DNA of 64,000 bases, taken from NCBI GenBank assembly GCA_965662545.1, contig CBFIHZ010000016.1, forward strand, positions 19,829-83,828, read 5' to 3'. The stretch's first letter is position 1; each line of letters begins with the position of its first letter. Of the stretch, positions 54,465-63,375 are shown in pieces. Made by a program: the position numbers and the translations under genes. The notes beneath the pieces are model-generated. The model was not told the DNA's origin. It made no database searches and saw only the letters and a program-made list of their open reading frames with translations. This DNA comes from CPC320 sp002684375 (GTDB lineage Bacteria > Pseudomonadota > Alphaproteobacteria > Rhodobacterales > Rhodobacteraceae).

Positions 54465-54849
54465 TCACGTTCTGCTCTTTTTCTTCTTAATATATATTAA
54501 GTAAAAATAAAAAAGATGATGATGAAGTAATGTTATCATTTTATGTGGGTTATTTTGTTATACTCAATTTATCCCGTGTCTTGGAAAGTGGGTATAAATT
54601 TATACATTTTCTCAGAAAAAAATATAAATATCAATAACTTATGCTCTATCAAAGCTGAAAAAATCTGTGGATATCTTTAGGATACAAAGGTGAATGTTCA
54701 ACAATACAGTGAACGTAATTTGTTCTTATCCTCTGGGGGTAACATTGCTTTTCGTCATCTGACTTCCTTTGGCAATCTTTACCTTTCGGTCAGGTCATGA
54801 TTTCAGTTAAATTTGTACAGGGCTGTCAGTTCTTTTTATACACGGAATT
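54465..54849. other. oriC: AT-rich gap, putative chromosomal replication origin (oriC)
   Basis: A 385-bp gene-free AT-rich stretch between hemJ and maf, at the place where the Caulobacter origin lies beside maf-aroE-coaE-dnaQ. Genes leave it on both sides. DnaA-box-like sequences (consensus TTWTNCACA) are TTATACTCA 54558-54566 (8/9), the complement of ATATCCACA at 54666-54674 (8/9), TTATACACG 54836-54844 (8/9) and a full match TTATGCACA 54848-54856. Perfect AT palindromes are CTTAATATATATTAAG 54486-54501 and GTATAAATTTATAC 54592-54605, possible unwinding elements. parS sites lie 3-5 kb away. hemE, which flanks the Caulobacter origin, is not in the gap. Confidence 0.7.
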
Positions 54850-55455
54850 ATGCACATGACTGAAACCTTAATTCTTGCATCAGGCTCTGCTATCCGTGCC
54901 ACGCTGTTGGCCCAAGCGGAGGTTCCATTTACGGTTCAGGTTGCTCGGATCGATGAAGACATGGTGCGTTCGTCATTGCAGGCGCAAGACCTTTCAGCGC
55001 GAGATATAGCAGATGCATTAGCTGAGTTGAAAGCACAACGGGTCAGCAATAAAAATCCCGACGAATTGGTCTTGGGTTGTGATCAAATTCTTGATTTTGC
55101 TGGGCTTATTTTGGCAAAGCCGGAAAACCAGTCCGACCTAAAGATACAGCTTCAACAGTTGAGAGGTGGTGAACATCGTTTGCATACAGCTGCAGTGATC
55201 TTTCAATCCGGACGTCCCATATGGCGCTCTGTTCAAACAGTTACGTTGCATATGCGGGATTTTTCGGATGTTTATCTGATGCAGTATATCGAAAAAAATT
55301 GGGATATTGTGCGCCATTGCGTTGGTGGATATGCGCTTGAAGGATCAGGAGCGCGTTTATTTTCGAAAATTGATGGTGACTATTTTTCGGTTTTAGGTTT
55401 ACCTTTACTTGATGTTTTGACCTTTCTAACCGCACGGGGACTGTTACAAAAATGA
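54850..55455 (+). CDS. maf: Maf-like nucleotide pyrophosphatase
   Basis: A 201-residue Maf protein (septum-formation/nucleoside triphosphate pyrophosphatase). LILASGSAIRATLLAQAEVPF is the Maf signature and LVLGCDQIL and VGGYALEGSGARLF follow. Substrates are dTTP/UTP or modified nucleotides, by family. The start is ATG 54850 (an ATG two codons later is equally possible). A DnaA-box match covers this start. It overlaps aroE by ATGA. Confidence 0.9.
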   Translation: MHMTETLILASGSAIRATLLAQAEVPFTVQVARIDEDMVRSSLQAQDLSARDIADALAELKAQRVSNKNPDELVLGCDQILDFAGLILAKPENQSDLKIQLQQLRGGEHRLHTAAVIFQSGRPIWRSVQTVTLHMRDFSDVYLMQYIEKNWDIVRHCVGGYALEGSGARLFSKIDGDYFSVLGLPLLDVLTFLTARGLLQK

Positions 55456-56285
55456 CATTGTCAAAAATCCCATTAGCGGGCGTAATTGGTGCGCCGATTG
55501 CTCATTCTAAATCACCAAAACTGCACGCTCATTGGCTGTATAAAACAGATTTACCAGGGCATTATGTCCCTTTGCATATAGAGCCTAACGATCTTGAACA
55601 GACCCTAAAAACATTGCCTAAATTGGGATTTGTTGGTTTGAACGTTACTGTTCCGCATAAAGAGGAAGTCATGCGTTATGTTGATGTCGTCACGGATCGG
55701 GCAACATTAATTGGGGCTGCCAACACATTGATTTTTAGACCTGATGGCAAAATAAAAGCAGATAATACTGACGGTTTTGGATTTATCAGAAATCTGACCA
55801 CAGGTGCGCCAGATTGGAATCCGGATGCGGGGCCCGCATTGGTTTTGGGTTCAGGAGGTGCTGCACGGGCTGTAATCGCTGCATTACTCGAGGCTGGGGT
55901 CAGAGAAATATTACTCACCAACCGTACCCGCGCGCGCGCCGAGAACTTAAAGGATATTTTTGGTCCAAAGGTAAAGATTATAGACTGGATAGATGCTGGG
56001 AACGCAATTGATGATGCCGCACTTTTGGTTAATACAACAAGTCTTGGTATGCAGGGAAAACCCGAACTGCGGGTGCCGTTGGATGGTTTAAAACGCGATA
56101 CTGTCGTGACTGATTTGGTCTATGCTCCATTGAAAACCGGTTTATTATCTGTTGCTGAAGAAATGGGCTGTTTGACGGTGGACGGACTGGGCATGTTGAT
56201 ACACCAAGCCGCGCCCGGTTTTCAGCACTGGTTTGGAGCACATCCACCCATCGATGATGCAACCCGCGCAGTTTTGTTAAAATGA
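55452..56285 (+). CDS. aroE: Shikimate dehydrogenase
   Basis: A 277-residue NADP-dependent enzyme of aromatic amino-acid synthesis. Substrate-binding AHSKSPKLHAHWL and NVTVPHKEEVM with the catalytic Lys and Asp (NTDGFGF) are clear, then the NADP loop VLGSGGAARAV and the C-terminal GLGMLIHQAAPGFQHWFG. It overlaps maf and coaE, both by ATGA, within maf-aroE-coaE-dnaQ. Confidence 0.96.
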   Translation: MTLSKIPLAGVIGAPIAHSKSPKLHAHWLYKTDLPGHYVPLHIEPNDLEQTLKTLPKLGFVGLNVTVPHKEEVMRYVDVVTDRATLIGAANTLIFRPDGKIKADNTDGFGFIRNLTTGAPDWNPDAGPALVLGSGGAARAVIAALLEAGVREILLTNRTRARAENLKDIFGPKVKIIDWIDAGNAIDDAALLVNTTSLGMQGKPELRVPLDGLKRDTVVTDLVYAPLKTGLLSVAEEMGCLTVDGLGMLIHQAAPGFQHWFGAHPPIDDATRAVLLK

Positions 56286-56875
56286 CGTTTAAACTGGGGC
56301 TTACGGGATCAATTGGTATGGGCAAATCTACCACCGCTCGGATCTTTGCTGATCAGGGTTGTGGTGTTTGGGACGCAGATGCGGCAGTTCACAAATTATA
56401 CGGTGAAAACGGCGCAGCGGTGGCACCGCTTGCCGCCATTTTTCCACAGGTCTTGAAAAAGCAAGCAATTTGTCGGACGGCCATTAAACAGTTGATATCT
56501 GATAATTCTGAAGCCTTGAAGCAAATAGAAAACATTGTTCATCCGTTAGTTGTCCGTGACCGTCAATTGTTCATCGAGCAGGCCAAACAGGCCGTTTTGG
56601 TGTTCGACATCCCTTTGTTGTATGAGACACATAGCCAGCATCAGTTTGACGCAGTGGCCTGTGTTTACATTTCGCCTGAAGAACAGCGCCGTCGCGTGAT
56701 GGATCGGGGTACGATGACTGCTGCGCAATTGGACTATATCCTATCCAAGCAAATGCCAATTGCGAAAAAACGAGAGTTATCTCACTATCAGATCAAAACC
56801 GACAGCTTGGTGCATGTAATGGCCCAGGTTTCGGTTATTTTAGCAGATATTAGGGAACAGGTTGTAGATGCGTGA
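56282..56875 (+). CDS. coaE: Dephospho-CoA kinase
   Basis: A 197-residue kinase that completes coenzyme A. The P-loop is GLTGSIGMGKSTTA, the CoA domain includes WDADAAVHKLY, and LVVFDIPLLYET-like VLVFDIPLLYETH is conserved. It overlaps aroE by 4 bp and dnaQ by 8 bp. Confidence 0.95.
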   Translation: MTFKLGLTGSIGMGKSTTARIFADQGCGVWDADAAVHKLYGENGAAVAPLAAIFPQVLKKQAICRTAIKQLISDNSEALKQIENIVHPLVVRDRQLFIEQAKQAVLVFDIPLLYETHSQHQFDAVACVYISPEEQRRRVMDRGTMTAAQLDYILSKQMPIAKKRELSHYQIKTDSLVHVMAQVSVILADIREQVVDA

Positions 56876-57572
56876 AATTGTTTTAGACACTGAAACAACC
56901 GGTTTAGACCCTGAGCAAGGCGACCGTATCGTTGAGATAGGCGCAGTGGAACTGGTCAACCATATGCCGACGGGCGCGACCTATCATCAATATATCAATC
57001 CGCAGAGATCAATGCCGCAAGAAGCCTTTGCTGTGCATGGGCTAGGAGACGAATTTCTGCGCGACAAACCGGTATTCACAAACATTGCCTCTGATTTTGT
57101 GGCGTTTATCGGCCAGTCCCGTTTGGTAATTCATAACGCAGCGTTTGACATGAAGTTTCTCAATGCTGAATTGCGCTGGGCAGACCGACCGCAAATACCG
57201 CGGGATCAGGCGTTGGATACGCTGGCGATTGCGCGAAAGCGTTTTCCTGGATCTCCGGTGTCTTTGGATGCTTTATGTCGGAGATTTAACATCAATAACA
57301 CTGCCCGGACGTTGCACGGTGCTTTGCTTGATTCTGAAATATTGGCAGAAGTTTATCTTGAACTTGTAGGTGGCCGGCAGCCGGATTTAACGCTAGCGTC
57401 GCGAGAAGACACTGCGCATCCGTCTGTCTCAAAATCGCAAGATTGGCGTCCGGTACCGCGCCCTGCCCCTTTGCCAAGTCGGGTATCAGAGGACGAGCTT
57501 ACTCGTCACTCTGAACTTATCACTCAGCTTGGCGCCGCACCTGTTTGGAAAAAATTCGACCCGTTAACTTAA
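56868..57572 (+). CDS. dnaQ: DNA polymerase III epsilon subunit (3'-5' exonuclease)
   Basis: A 234-residue proofreading exonuclease. Exo I is DTETTGLDPEQGDRIVEIGA, exo II is HNAAFDMKFLNAE, and exo III is LHGALLDSEILAEVYLEL. The C-terminal tail (DWRPVPRPAPLPSRV) fits the clamp- and alpha-binding part. It ends the maf-aroE-coaE-dnaQ operon and converges on secB, with GTTAACT/AGTTAAC arms in the 10-bp junction area. Confidence 0.95.
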   Translation: MREIVLDTETTGLDPEQGDRIVEIGAVELVNHMPTGATYHQYINPQRSMPQEAFAVHGLGDEFLRDKPVFTNIASDFVAFIGQSRLVIHNAAFDMKFLNAELRWADRPQIPRDQALDTLAIARKRFPGSPVSLDALCRRFNINNTARTLHGALLDSEILAEVYLELVGGRQPDLTLASREDTAHPSVSKSQDWRPVPRPAPLPSRVSEDELTRHSELITQLGAAPVWKKFDPLT

Positions 57573-57582
57573 TGCTGCTCTT

Positions 57583-58107
57583 CTAGTTAACTGGCGTATC
57601 AGGTGCACTTTCAGTTTGCCGCCGCATCATTTCCGCCTTGTACAATTGTAAGAAATCGATGGTTTCAAGGTTCAGTGACTGGAAGCCGCCATCGCGGGTA
57701 ATATCAGAAACGACCCGACGCAGAAAGGGGAACAACATTCGGGGGCACTCGATCAATAGGAAGGGATGTAACTGCTCTTCGGCGACATTTTCGACATGGA
57801 AAATACCGGCATAATCCAGTTCTAGGATAAATATTTGATCACCACTTTGTTTTGTTTTGGCACCGACTTGTAGTTTAATTGAGACTTCAAACTGGTTTTC
57901 CACCGGGCGCTTTTTAGCGTCTAGATTGACCTGAACCTCAATATTTGGCTCTACATCGCCGCTAGTCCCTTTTTGAGCCAAGATATTTTCAAATGACATG
58001 TCTTTGATGAATTGCGCTAATACTTGCATCTTTGGCATTTGGGGGGTTTTTGGTGTCGTGTCTGCTTCTGTGGTATCCGTTGCAGCTGTTTCTGGTGTGT
58101 CGGTCAT
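57583..58107 (-). CDS. secB: Protein-export chaperone SecB
   Basis: A 174-residue SecB that holds pre-proteins for SecA. It has the typical PKMQVLAQFIKDMSFENILA and IQVNLDAKKR-like (VQVNLDAKKR) opening and PRMLFPFLRRVVSDITRDGGF. GGAG lies upstream of the ATG. The N-terminal Thr/Glu-rich tail is low in complexity but usual for alphaproteobacteria. Confidence 0.95.
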   Translation of the reverse strand: MTDTPETAATDTTEADTTPKTPQMPKMQVLAQFIKDMSFENILAQKGTSGDVEPNIEVQVNLDAKKRPVENQFEVSIKLQVGAKTKQSGDQIFILELDYAGIFHVENVAEEQLHPFLLIECPRMLFPFLRRVVSDITRDGGFQSLNLETIDFLQLYKAEMMRRQTESAPDTPVN

Positions 58108-58160
58108 TTTTGTCTCCAGTCTGACTTGTTAAGGCTCCCTATCAGTCCCTTGTCCAAGCC

Positions 58161-58661
58161 TCAATGCTTTGTCCAGCCGGAAGGTTTGGTTTCCGAGGCT
58201 TTGGGCGTTACATCTTCGTAATCACCATTAAGAATATCGTGTGCCTCACTGTGCTGGTATGGGGAATGGTCGGTGCTTGAGGGATGTGATCTTGTTCCCA
58301 TATGAAACTGCTGTACTGAAAACTTGTTTCGCATATATCGGTAAACGTTCAATCGGACTGCCGGTATGAGAAAGGCAAAGCCGATGGCATCAGTTAAAAA
58401 ACCGGGGGTTAACAATAAAGCGCCTGAGATCAGGATCATCGCTCCGTTTGCCAATGGTTCAGATGGATTTTCAAGCCTAGAAAATGAAGATTGAAGCCGA
58501 CTTACTGCAGCCAGCCCTTGTGCGCGCACCATAATGGTGCCGATAATGGCGGTTATCAGGACAGTCAGAAGGGTCAGCCACAACCCAATCAAAGATCCCA
58601 GCTGAATAAACAATATTATCTCAATTAATGGGATTGAGATGAATATGAAAAAAAGCCACAT
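58161..58661 (-). CDS. fxsA: FxsA family membrane protein
   Basis: A 166-residue cytoplasmic membrane protein of the FxsA family, named after suppression of F-plasmid exclusion of phage T7 in E. coli; the cellular function is unknown. Hydrophobic segments and IGTIMVRAQGLAA, LLLTPGFLTDAIGF are signatures. The C-terminal tail is hydrophilic. AGGGGG precedes the ATG. It follows secB in the divergent cluster with tim44. Confidence 0.88.
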   Translation of the reverse strand: MWLFFIFISIPLIEIILFIQLGSLIGLWLTLLTVLITAIIGTIMVRAQGLAAVSRLQSSFSRLENPSEPLANGAMILISGALLLTPGFLTDAIGFAFLIPAVRLNVYRYMRNKFSVQQFHMGTRSHPSSTDHSPYQHSEAHDILNGDYEDVTPKASETKPSGWTKH

Positions 58662-58765
58662 GATATGCCCCCTGTTAGATGCCGAGCAAGGTGGACTTGC
58701 TGCTCACACTGACCTACATAAGCATTAAGATGAAATTTTCTATGCGCGTTTGACAAGAGGTCCAA

Positions 58766-59425
58766 ATGAATTCTCCCTTATTACAGCTTTTGGTTTTAGC
58801 TGGCATTGCTGTCTTCTTGTTTATTCGCTTAAAGAATGTCCTTGGGACAAGAGATGGGTTCGAAAAGCCGCCTGAAGCTGAACTGCCTGCTCCTACGTCG
58901 GTCCGACGTGATTTTGAAGTGATCGAAGGTGGACCGGATCGCGATATTACCGATCATGTTCCCGAAGACAGTCCCAGTGCGACAGCGTTGGCAGAGATGA
59001 AACGGGTTGATTCGAGTTTTGAAGTCTCAGATTTTCTTTCAGGAGCACGTGGCGCATATGAAATGATCTTGATGGCGTTTGAGCGCGGAGAGCTGGAAGA
59101 TATCAGATCGTTTCTAAGTTCGGAAGTTTTTGAGACCTTTGAGACGGTTGTTGCTGCGAGAAAAGAACAGGGCCTGACGATTGAGGCAGAGTTTATTGGT
59201 GTTCAGAAAATCGCCATCAATGAAGCGACGTTTGATAAAACATCTGGTTTGGCCGAACTTACCATTCGAATTATTGGCGAGTTGACGAACGTGGTCCGCA
59301 ACGCTCAGGGCGATTTGGTTGAAGGTAATGAGACCAGTCCAAAACAACAAAAAGACATCTGGACCTTTGCGCGTGTCATGGGCACAGATGATCCAAACTG
59401 GCAGCTTATCGCCACTGGCGAATGA
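58766..59425 (+). CDS. Tim44/TimA-domain protein
   Basis: A 219-residue protein with one N-terminal membrane segment (LLQLLVLAGIAVFLFIRLKN) and a Tim44-like domain at the C-terminus (YEMILMAFERGELEDIRSFLSSEVFETF... in family order). Alphaproteobacterial TimA is related to mitochondrial Tim44, but its role is not settled. AAGAGG precedes the ATG. It overlaps mltA by ATGA in the tim44-mltA-smr operon. Confidence 0.88.
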   Translation: MNSPLLQLLVLAGIAVFLFIRLKNVLGTRDGFEKPPEAELPAPTSVRRDFEVIEGGPDRDITDHVPEDSPSATALAEMKRVDSSFEVSDFLSGARGAYEMILMAFERGELEDIRSFLSSEVFETFETVVAARKEQGLTIEAEFIGVQKIAINEATFDKTSGLAELTIRIIGELTNVVRNAQGDLVEGNETSPKQQKDIWTFARVMGTDDPNWQLIATGE

Positions 59426-60471
59426 TCCCGAATGTATCGGCGATGGTGCGGGCTTTTCTAATGGCGATCGCGCCGGTTTTTGGTGGCGCGGTTTCAGCTG
59501 AGATCAGCGTCACAGTCGCTGAATTCAGACAACTAAGCGGGTGGCAGGAAGAGGACCATCAGTCAGCGCTGTGGGTTTTTTTAAAAACGTGTTCTGATAT
59601 GAAACCCAAAGACTGGCGAAGCCTTTGCGCATTGGCGGTTAATCAAAAAAATCCAAAACTTTTTTTTGAAATGTTTTTTCGTCCTGTTTTTATATCTAAC
59701 AAAGCGCCAGGTTTGTTTACTGGTTATTTCGAACCAGAGTTAAACGGTTCCCGCACGCCCACCAGTCGGTTTCGGTATCCGGTGTATAAGCTGCCACCGA
59801 ATTTACCAAAGGACCGTCCCTGGTTCACCAGACGAGAGATTGAAACTCAGGGTATTTTGGCAAATCGCAATCTTGAGATCGCTTGGGTCGATGACCCTGT
59901 TGAGTTGTTTTTTCTTCAAATTCAGGGGTCTGGGCGGGTACGTCTGCCGGATGGTGATGTTGTTCGGTTGGGTTACGGGGGGTTCAACGGGCGAAGGTAT
60001 AAATCTATTGGTGCAGAATTGGTGCGGCGGGGTATTTATCAAGATCATCAGGTTTCGGCGCAGGTGATTAAAAACTGGGTCAAGCGCAATCCGGTGGCCG
60101 GTCGGGAGCTATTGCGCCATAGCCCGGGATTTGTTTTTTTCCGGGAAATTCCCAATTTACCTGCATATGACGGCCCTCTTGGGGCGATGAACCGTTCACT
60201 TACAACCTTGCGCTCTTTGGCAGTTGATCCTAGATTTGTGCCGCTTGGCGCACCTGTTTGGCTTGAAAAGCAAGGTGAGCGGCCTTTGCGGCGGCTGATG
60301 ATTGCCCAAGATACTGGCTCGGCAATCAAAGGACCACAAAGAGGCGATATTTTTGTAGGAACGGGGAAAGCCGCTGGACGCGTGGCGGGTAGTATCAAGG
60401 ATACAGGCCGTATGTTTGTGTTGATGCCTATTCAACGGGCCTATACCGCGCTGTTGGAGCCGGGCAGATGA
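59422..60471 (+). CDS. mltA: Membrane-bound lytic murein transglycosylase A
   Basis: A 349-residue MltA with an N-terminal signal (FLMAIAPVFGGAVSA). The MltA domain has LFTGYFEPELNGSRTP and FFLQIQGSGRVRLPDG, and the 3D domain has IAQDTGSAIKGPQRGDIFVGTG with the catalytic Asp. It cleaves glycan strands in the periplasm. No lipobox is seen, unlike E. coli MltA. It overlaps both neighbours by ATGA. Confidence 0.94.
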   Translation: MIPNVSAMVRAFLMAIAPVFGGAVSAEISVTVAEFRQLSGWQEEDHQSALWVFLKTCSDMKPKDWRSLCALAVNQKNPKLFFEMFFRPVFISNKAPGLFTGYFEPELNGSRTPTSRFRYPVYKLPPNLPKDRPWFTRREIETQGILANRNLEIAWVDDPVELFFLQIQGSGRVRLPDGDVVRLGYGGFNGRRYKSIGAELVRRGIYQDHQVSAQVIKNWVKRNPVAGRELLRHSPGFVFFREIPNLPAYDGPLGAMNRSLTTLRSLAVDPRFVPLGAPVWLEKQGERPLRRLMIAQDTGSAIKGPQRGDIFVGTGKAAGRVAGSIKDTGRMFVLMPIQRAYTALLEPGR

Positions 60472-61067
60472 GCCGCCGTCGGGTCAGGCCCGATGAATTG
60501 GAGCTTTGGCAACAGGTTGCGGCCAAAGCAGAGCGATTGCATCCGCAAAGGCCCGGTTTTGACATTCAGTTTCCGATCAAATCAGCTGGTCCCAAACGGG
60601 TCAAGCCCGCAGAGAAGGTGGCGTCGATCGCACCGTTTAAAATTGGTCAGAAAGCGTTGTTAGATTCAGGTAAGCCAATTCAACGGTTGGGGTCGCCCGT
60701 TTCTCACCCTAAACCGGCTTTACAGATGGATCACAAAGCATTTACCCGACTTAAACGTGGTAAACTCAGGCCCGAGGCGCGGATTGATTTGCACGGTATG
60801 ACATTGCAACAGGCCCATCCGGAATTGATCGGATTTATTCTGAAATCTCACGCGAACGGCTGTCGGCTTGTTTTGGTAATAACTGGGAAAGGCAAACCGG
60901 GGCAGGGCGAAGATATTATTCCGCGCCGCACCGGTGTTCTTAGGCATAAGGTGCCACAATGGCTGCGTTTGGCGCCCGTATCATCTGCGATTCTAGAAGT
61001 GACCCCTGCGCATGTGAAACATGGTGGGGGTGGGGCATTCTATGTTTACTTGCGCCGCCACCGCTAG
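60468..61067 (+). CDS. Smr (MutS2-type) domain protein
   Basis: A 199-residue protein with a C-terminal Smr domain (RIDLHGMTLQQAHPELIGFI and VITGKGKPGQGED...). Related Smr proteins cleave RNA or bind DNA structures. The N-terminal half is basic and low in complexity. It overlaps mltA by ATGA, and its 3' end overlaps the convergent MFS gene by 4 bp. Confidence 0.9.
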   Translation: MSRRRVRPDELELWQQVAAKAERLHPQRPGFDIQFPIKSAGPKRVKPAEKVASIAPFKIGQKALLDSGKPIQRLGSPVSHPKPALQMDHKAFTRLKRGKLRPEARIDLHGMTLQQAHPELIGFILKSHANGCRLVLVITGKGKPGQGEDIIPRRTGVLRHKVPQWLRLAPVSSAILEVTPAHVKHGGGGAFYVYLRRHR

Positions 61068-62284
61068 GCAGTCTCAACCAGCGGTCTGGCTTTTTTCACT
61101 CCAACATACATTAACACGGTGGCGCATGCAAAATAGCCTGCAACGGCCATATACTGAGTTTCGAGACCAAAACCATAATCAATTAAAATGCCAGTGATAC
61201 CGGGCCCCAGCGCCGACCCCAGCACCATAACCGCGGTAGCCATGGCTTTGATCGCCCCCAGATGCCCGGTTCCGTAAAACTCAGCCCAGAATGCATTGGG
61301 CAGGGTGATTGCCATCCCGGATGTCAGGGCCAAAAAGCAGAATCCAAGTAACATTGGCCCGGTATTATAGGCGGTTGAAAACGTGATAAAAGCCAGAATC
61401 ATGGGCAATAGGAACCATGGAATGAGCCGCCCCGTACCAATTTTATCTAGTGCCCAGCCGGATCCAAGCATCGCAAATACGCTGGTGATTGTATAGGCGG
61501 GAAACAGGGCCACAAGTTGGATATGAGACCAGCCCTTTAATTCGGCAAAATATACCTGGTTGAAAAAAAATGCGGTGTTAAAGGCTGAGGGCCCAAGCAA
61601 TGCTGGCATCATTGCCCAGAACAACCAATGCTTAAGGGCTTGTGGCCGTGTCCACTGGCGTTGCTCCATTCCCAAAGATTGGTTGTTTCTTGCGATGTTT
61701 TGCGGTGTCCGCTCGGTTTTGAGAATGGACCACAGGATCGGTATACAAAGTAAAGGCACTATGGCTGCGCACAGCCAAACACTTTGCCAACTGATGATGG
61801 TAATTAAGTACACAATCAGTAATGGCAATAGGGCCTCTCCGACAGAAAACCCCAAATGGGCGAGTGACAGGGCTTTGCCGCGGGTGGCGACAAACCATCG
61901 TGACATCGCCACGCTGGCAATATGGCTTGCCATACCCTGGCCGCACAAACGCAGTGCAAATATCACCAGTGGCAGCATCCATACTGTCGAGATCAACGAC
62001 ATAAGTAAGCATGATAATGCCAGCACAAAAAGCGTTGCTGCGCCGAGATGTTTAACCCGAAACTGGTCAGTCAGTGCGCCGGCCCAGATCATTACCACAG
62101 CGGATACGGTGGTGCCCAACGTATAGATCCCGCCCCATGCGCCATGAGACAAATCAAAACTTTGGCGGATCTCCCCCGCGAAGATCGAAATAAAATAGGT
62201 TTGGCCAAAACTGGATAAAAAAGCCAACAGGGCGCCAGCCCCAAGCCAGTTGGCATTTTGTTTTAGGAAGGTGAGAAAATTCAT
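61064..62284 (-). CDS. MFS transporter
   Basis: A 406-residue major facilitator with about 12 membrane helices. The A-like motif between helices 2-3 is GALTDQFRVKHLG. No substrate motif is recognised; OFA/nucleoside-type or monocarboxylate relatives are possible. It stands alone, convergent to smr and divergent from motB across 154 bp. Confidence 0.85.
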   Translation of the reverse strand: MNFLTFLKQNANWLGAGALLAFLSSFGQTYFISIFAGEIRQSFDLSHGAWGGIYTLGTTVSAVVMIWAGALTDQFRVKHLGAATLFVLALSCLLMSLISTVWMLPLVIFALRLCGQGMASHIASVAMSRWFVATRGKALSLAHLGFSVGEALLPLLIVYLITIISWQSVWLCAAIVPLLCIPILWSILKTERTPQNIARNNQSLGMEQRQWTRPQALKHWLFWAMMPALLGPSAFNTAFFFNQVYFAELKGWSHIQLVALFPAYTITSVFAMLGSGWALDKIGTGRLIPWFLLPMILAFITFSTAYNTGPMLLGFCFLALTSGMAITLPNAFWAEFYGTGHLGAIKAMATAVMVLGSALGPGITGILIDYGFGLETQYMAVAGYFACATVLMYVGVKKARPLVETA

Positions 62285-62438
62285 ACCTTTCCCTGATCTG
62301 CCTTTCCCTTTTCTGCAAGCAAATTATGCCAGAACGTTTCAAATTATTTCTATTTGTCTATCAGTTTCTGCATTTGTTTATTTTTGATTAAGGCCTTTGA
62401 GTTAATTTCGCTGGTGGTGGGTAATTAGGGTGAATAAA

Positions 62439-63284
62439 ATGGTGGGTAAGAATCTTGCGCCTGTAATCATTAAGCGTAAAAAAGTGATCGCGTCTGGGGG
62501 GCATCATGGTGGCGCCTGGAAAGTCGCTTATGCGGATTTCGTCACAGCAATGATGGCTTTCTTCATGTTGATGTGGTTGCTGAATGCGACCACGGAGAAG
62601 CAAAGAAAAGGATTGGCAGACTACTTCCATCCAACGATTGCAGTGAGCCGCATTTCAGGGGGGGGTGACGGTATGTTGTCTGGTGATAGCCTGTTTTCAG
62701 AAGAGGCTTTAGCACATCAGGGTACACCGGTTAAAATACTTCAACTGGCGGAAAAAACGGGTGAAAAAGTCAAATCGGGAGATGACGAAAAACAAGTCGG
62801 GGAGAACCCAGAAAAGGAAATATTTAGAACTTTGGAGAGAATGCTAAACGGTCGTGGTGGGGAGAGCCTTGTGCTTGAAAATGCACTGAAACACATTAAT
62901 ACCAAGGTGACTGATCGGGGGCTTATTATCGAAATTTTTGATACTGTTGATAACAGTCTTTTCGATTCACAGGGCCAGTTTACACCGCTTTTAAATACGC
63001 TGATCAAAATGATGAGTGACGTTTTTGAACTGGTCACCAACCCAATTTCTATAGAAGGACATATTCGATCGTATCCGATTGTCTTAAAAGACAAACCTGT
63101 CTGGAGAAATTCTGTTGAACGCGCATTAATCGTGCAAAACTTGTTTACAAATTATGATTTTGAAAGGGCCCGAATTCATCGTGTGGCCGGTCATGCCGAC
63201 CGGAACCTGGCGACTGAATCACCAACGGAGATACGCAACAACCGTCTTGAAATTACGTTGCTGCGGACGGGATACACCCAGTAA
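62439..63284 (+). CDS. motB: Flagellar motor protein MotB
   Basis: A 281-residue stator subunit. The single helix holds the proton-carrying Asp in AYADFVTAMMAFFMLMWLL, preceded by HHGGAWKV as in MotB. The C-terminal OmpA-like domain (about 160-280, ISIEGHIRSYP then NSVERALIVQNLF) binds peptidoglycan. The start is ATG 62439; GTG 62430 is in frame. It leads the flagellar block. Confidence 0.92.
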   Translation: MVGKNLAPVIIKRKKVIASGGHHGGAWKVAYADFVTAMMAFFMLMWLLNATTEKQRKGLADYFHPTIAVSRISGGGDGMLSGDSLFSEEALAHQGTPVKILQLAEKTGEKVKSGDDEKQVGENPEKEIFRTLERMLNGRGGESLVLENALKHINTKVTDRGLIIEIFDTVDNSLFDSQGQFTPLLNTLIKMMSDVFELVTNPISIEGHIRSYPIVLKDKPVWRNSVERALIVQNLFTNYDFERARIHRVAGHADRNLATESPTEIRNNRLEITLLRTGYTQ

Positions 63285-63375
63285 AAATCTGTCGCTTTTT
63301 AATTGTTAGGCGCCTGTTAATGGCACCGCGGTAAGTCTGATTGCAAGTTTAAAAAAGGCAACAGAAAGGCCGTTT

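Noticed and set aside
54487..54500. TTAA-N6-TTAA resembling a CtrA site
   Set aside because: The CtrA full site needs seven bases between TTAA halves; here there are six and the sequence is a simple AT palindrome.
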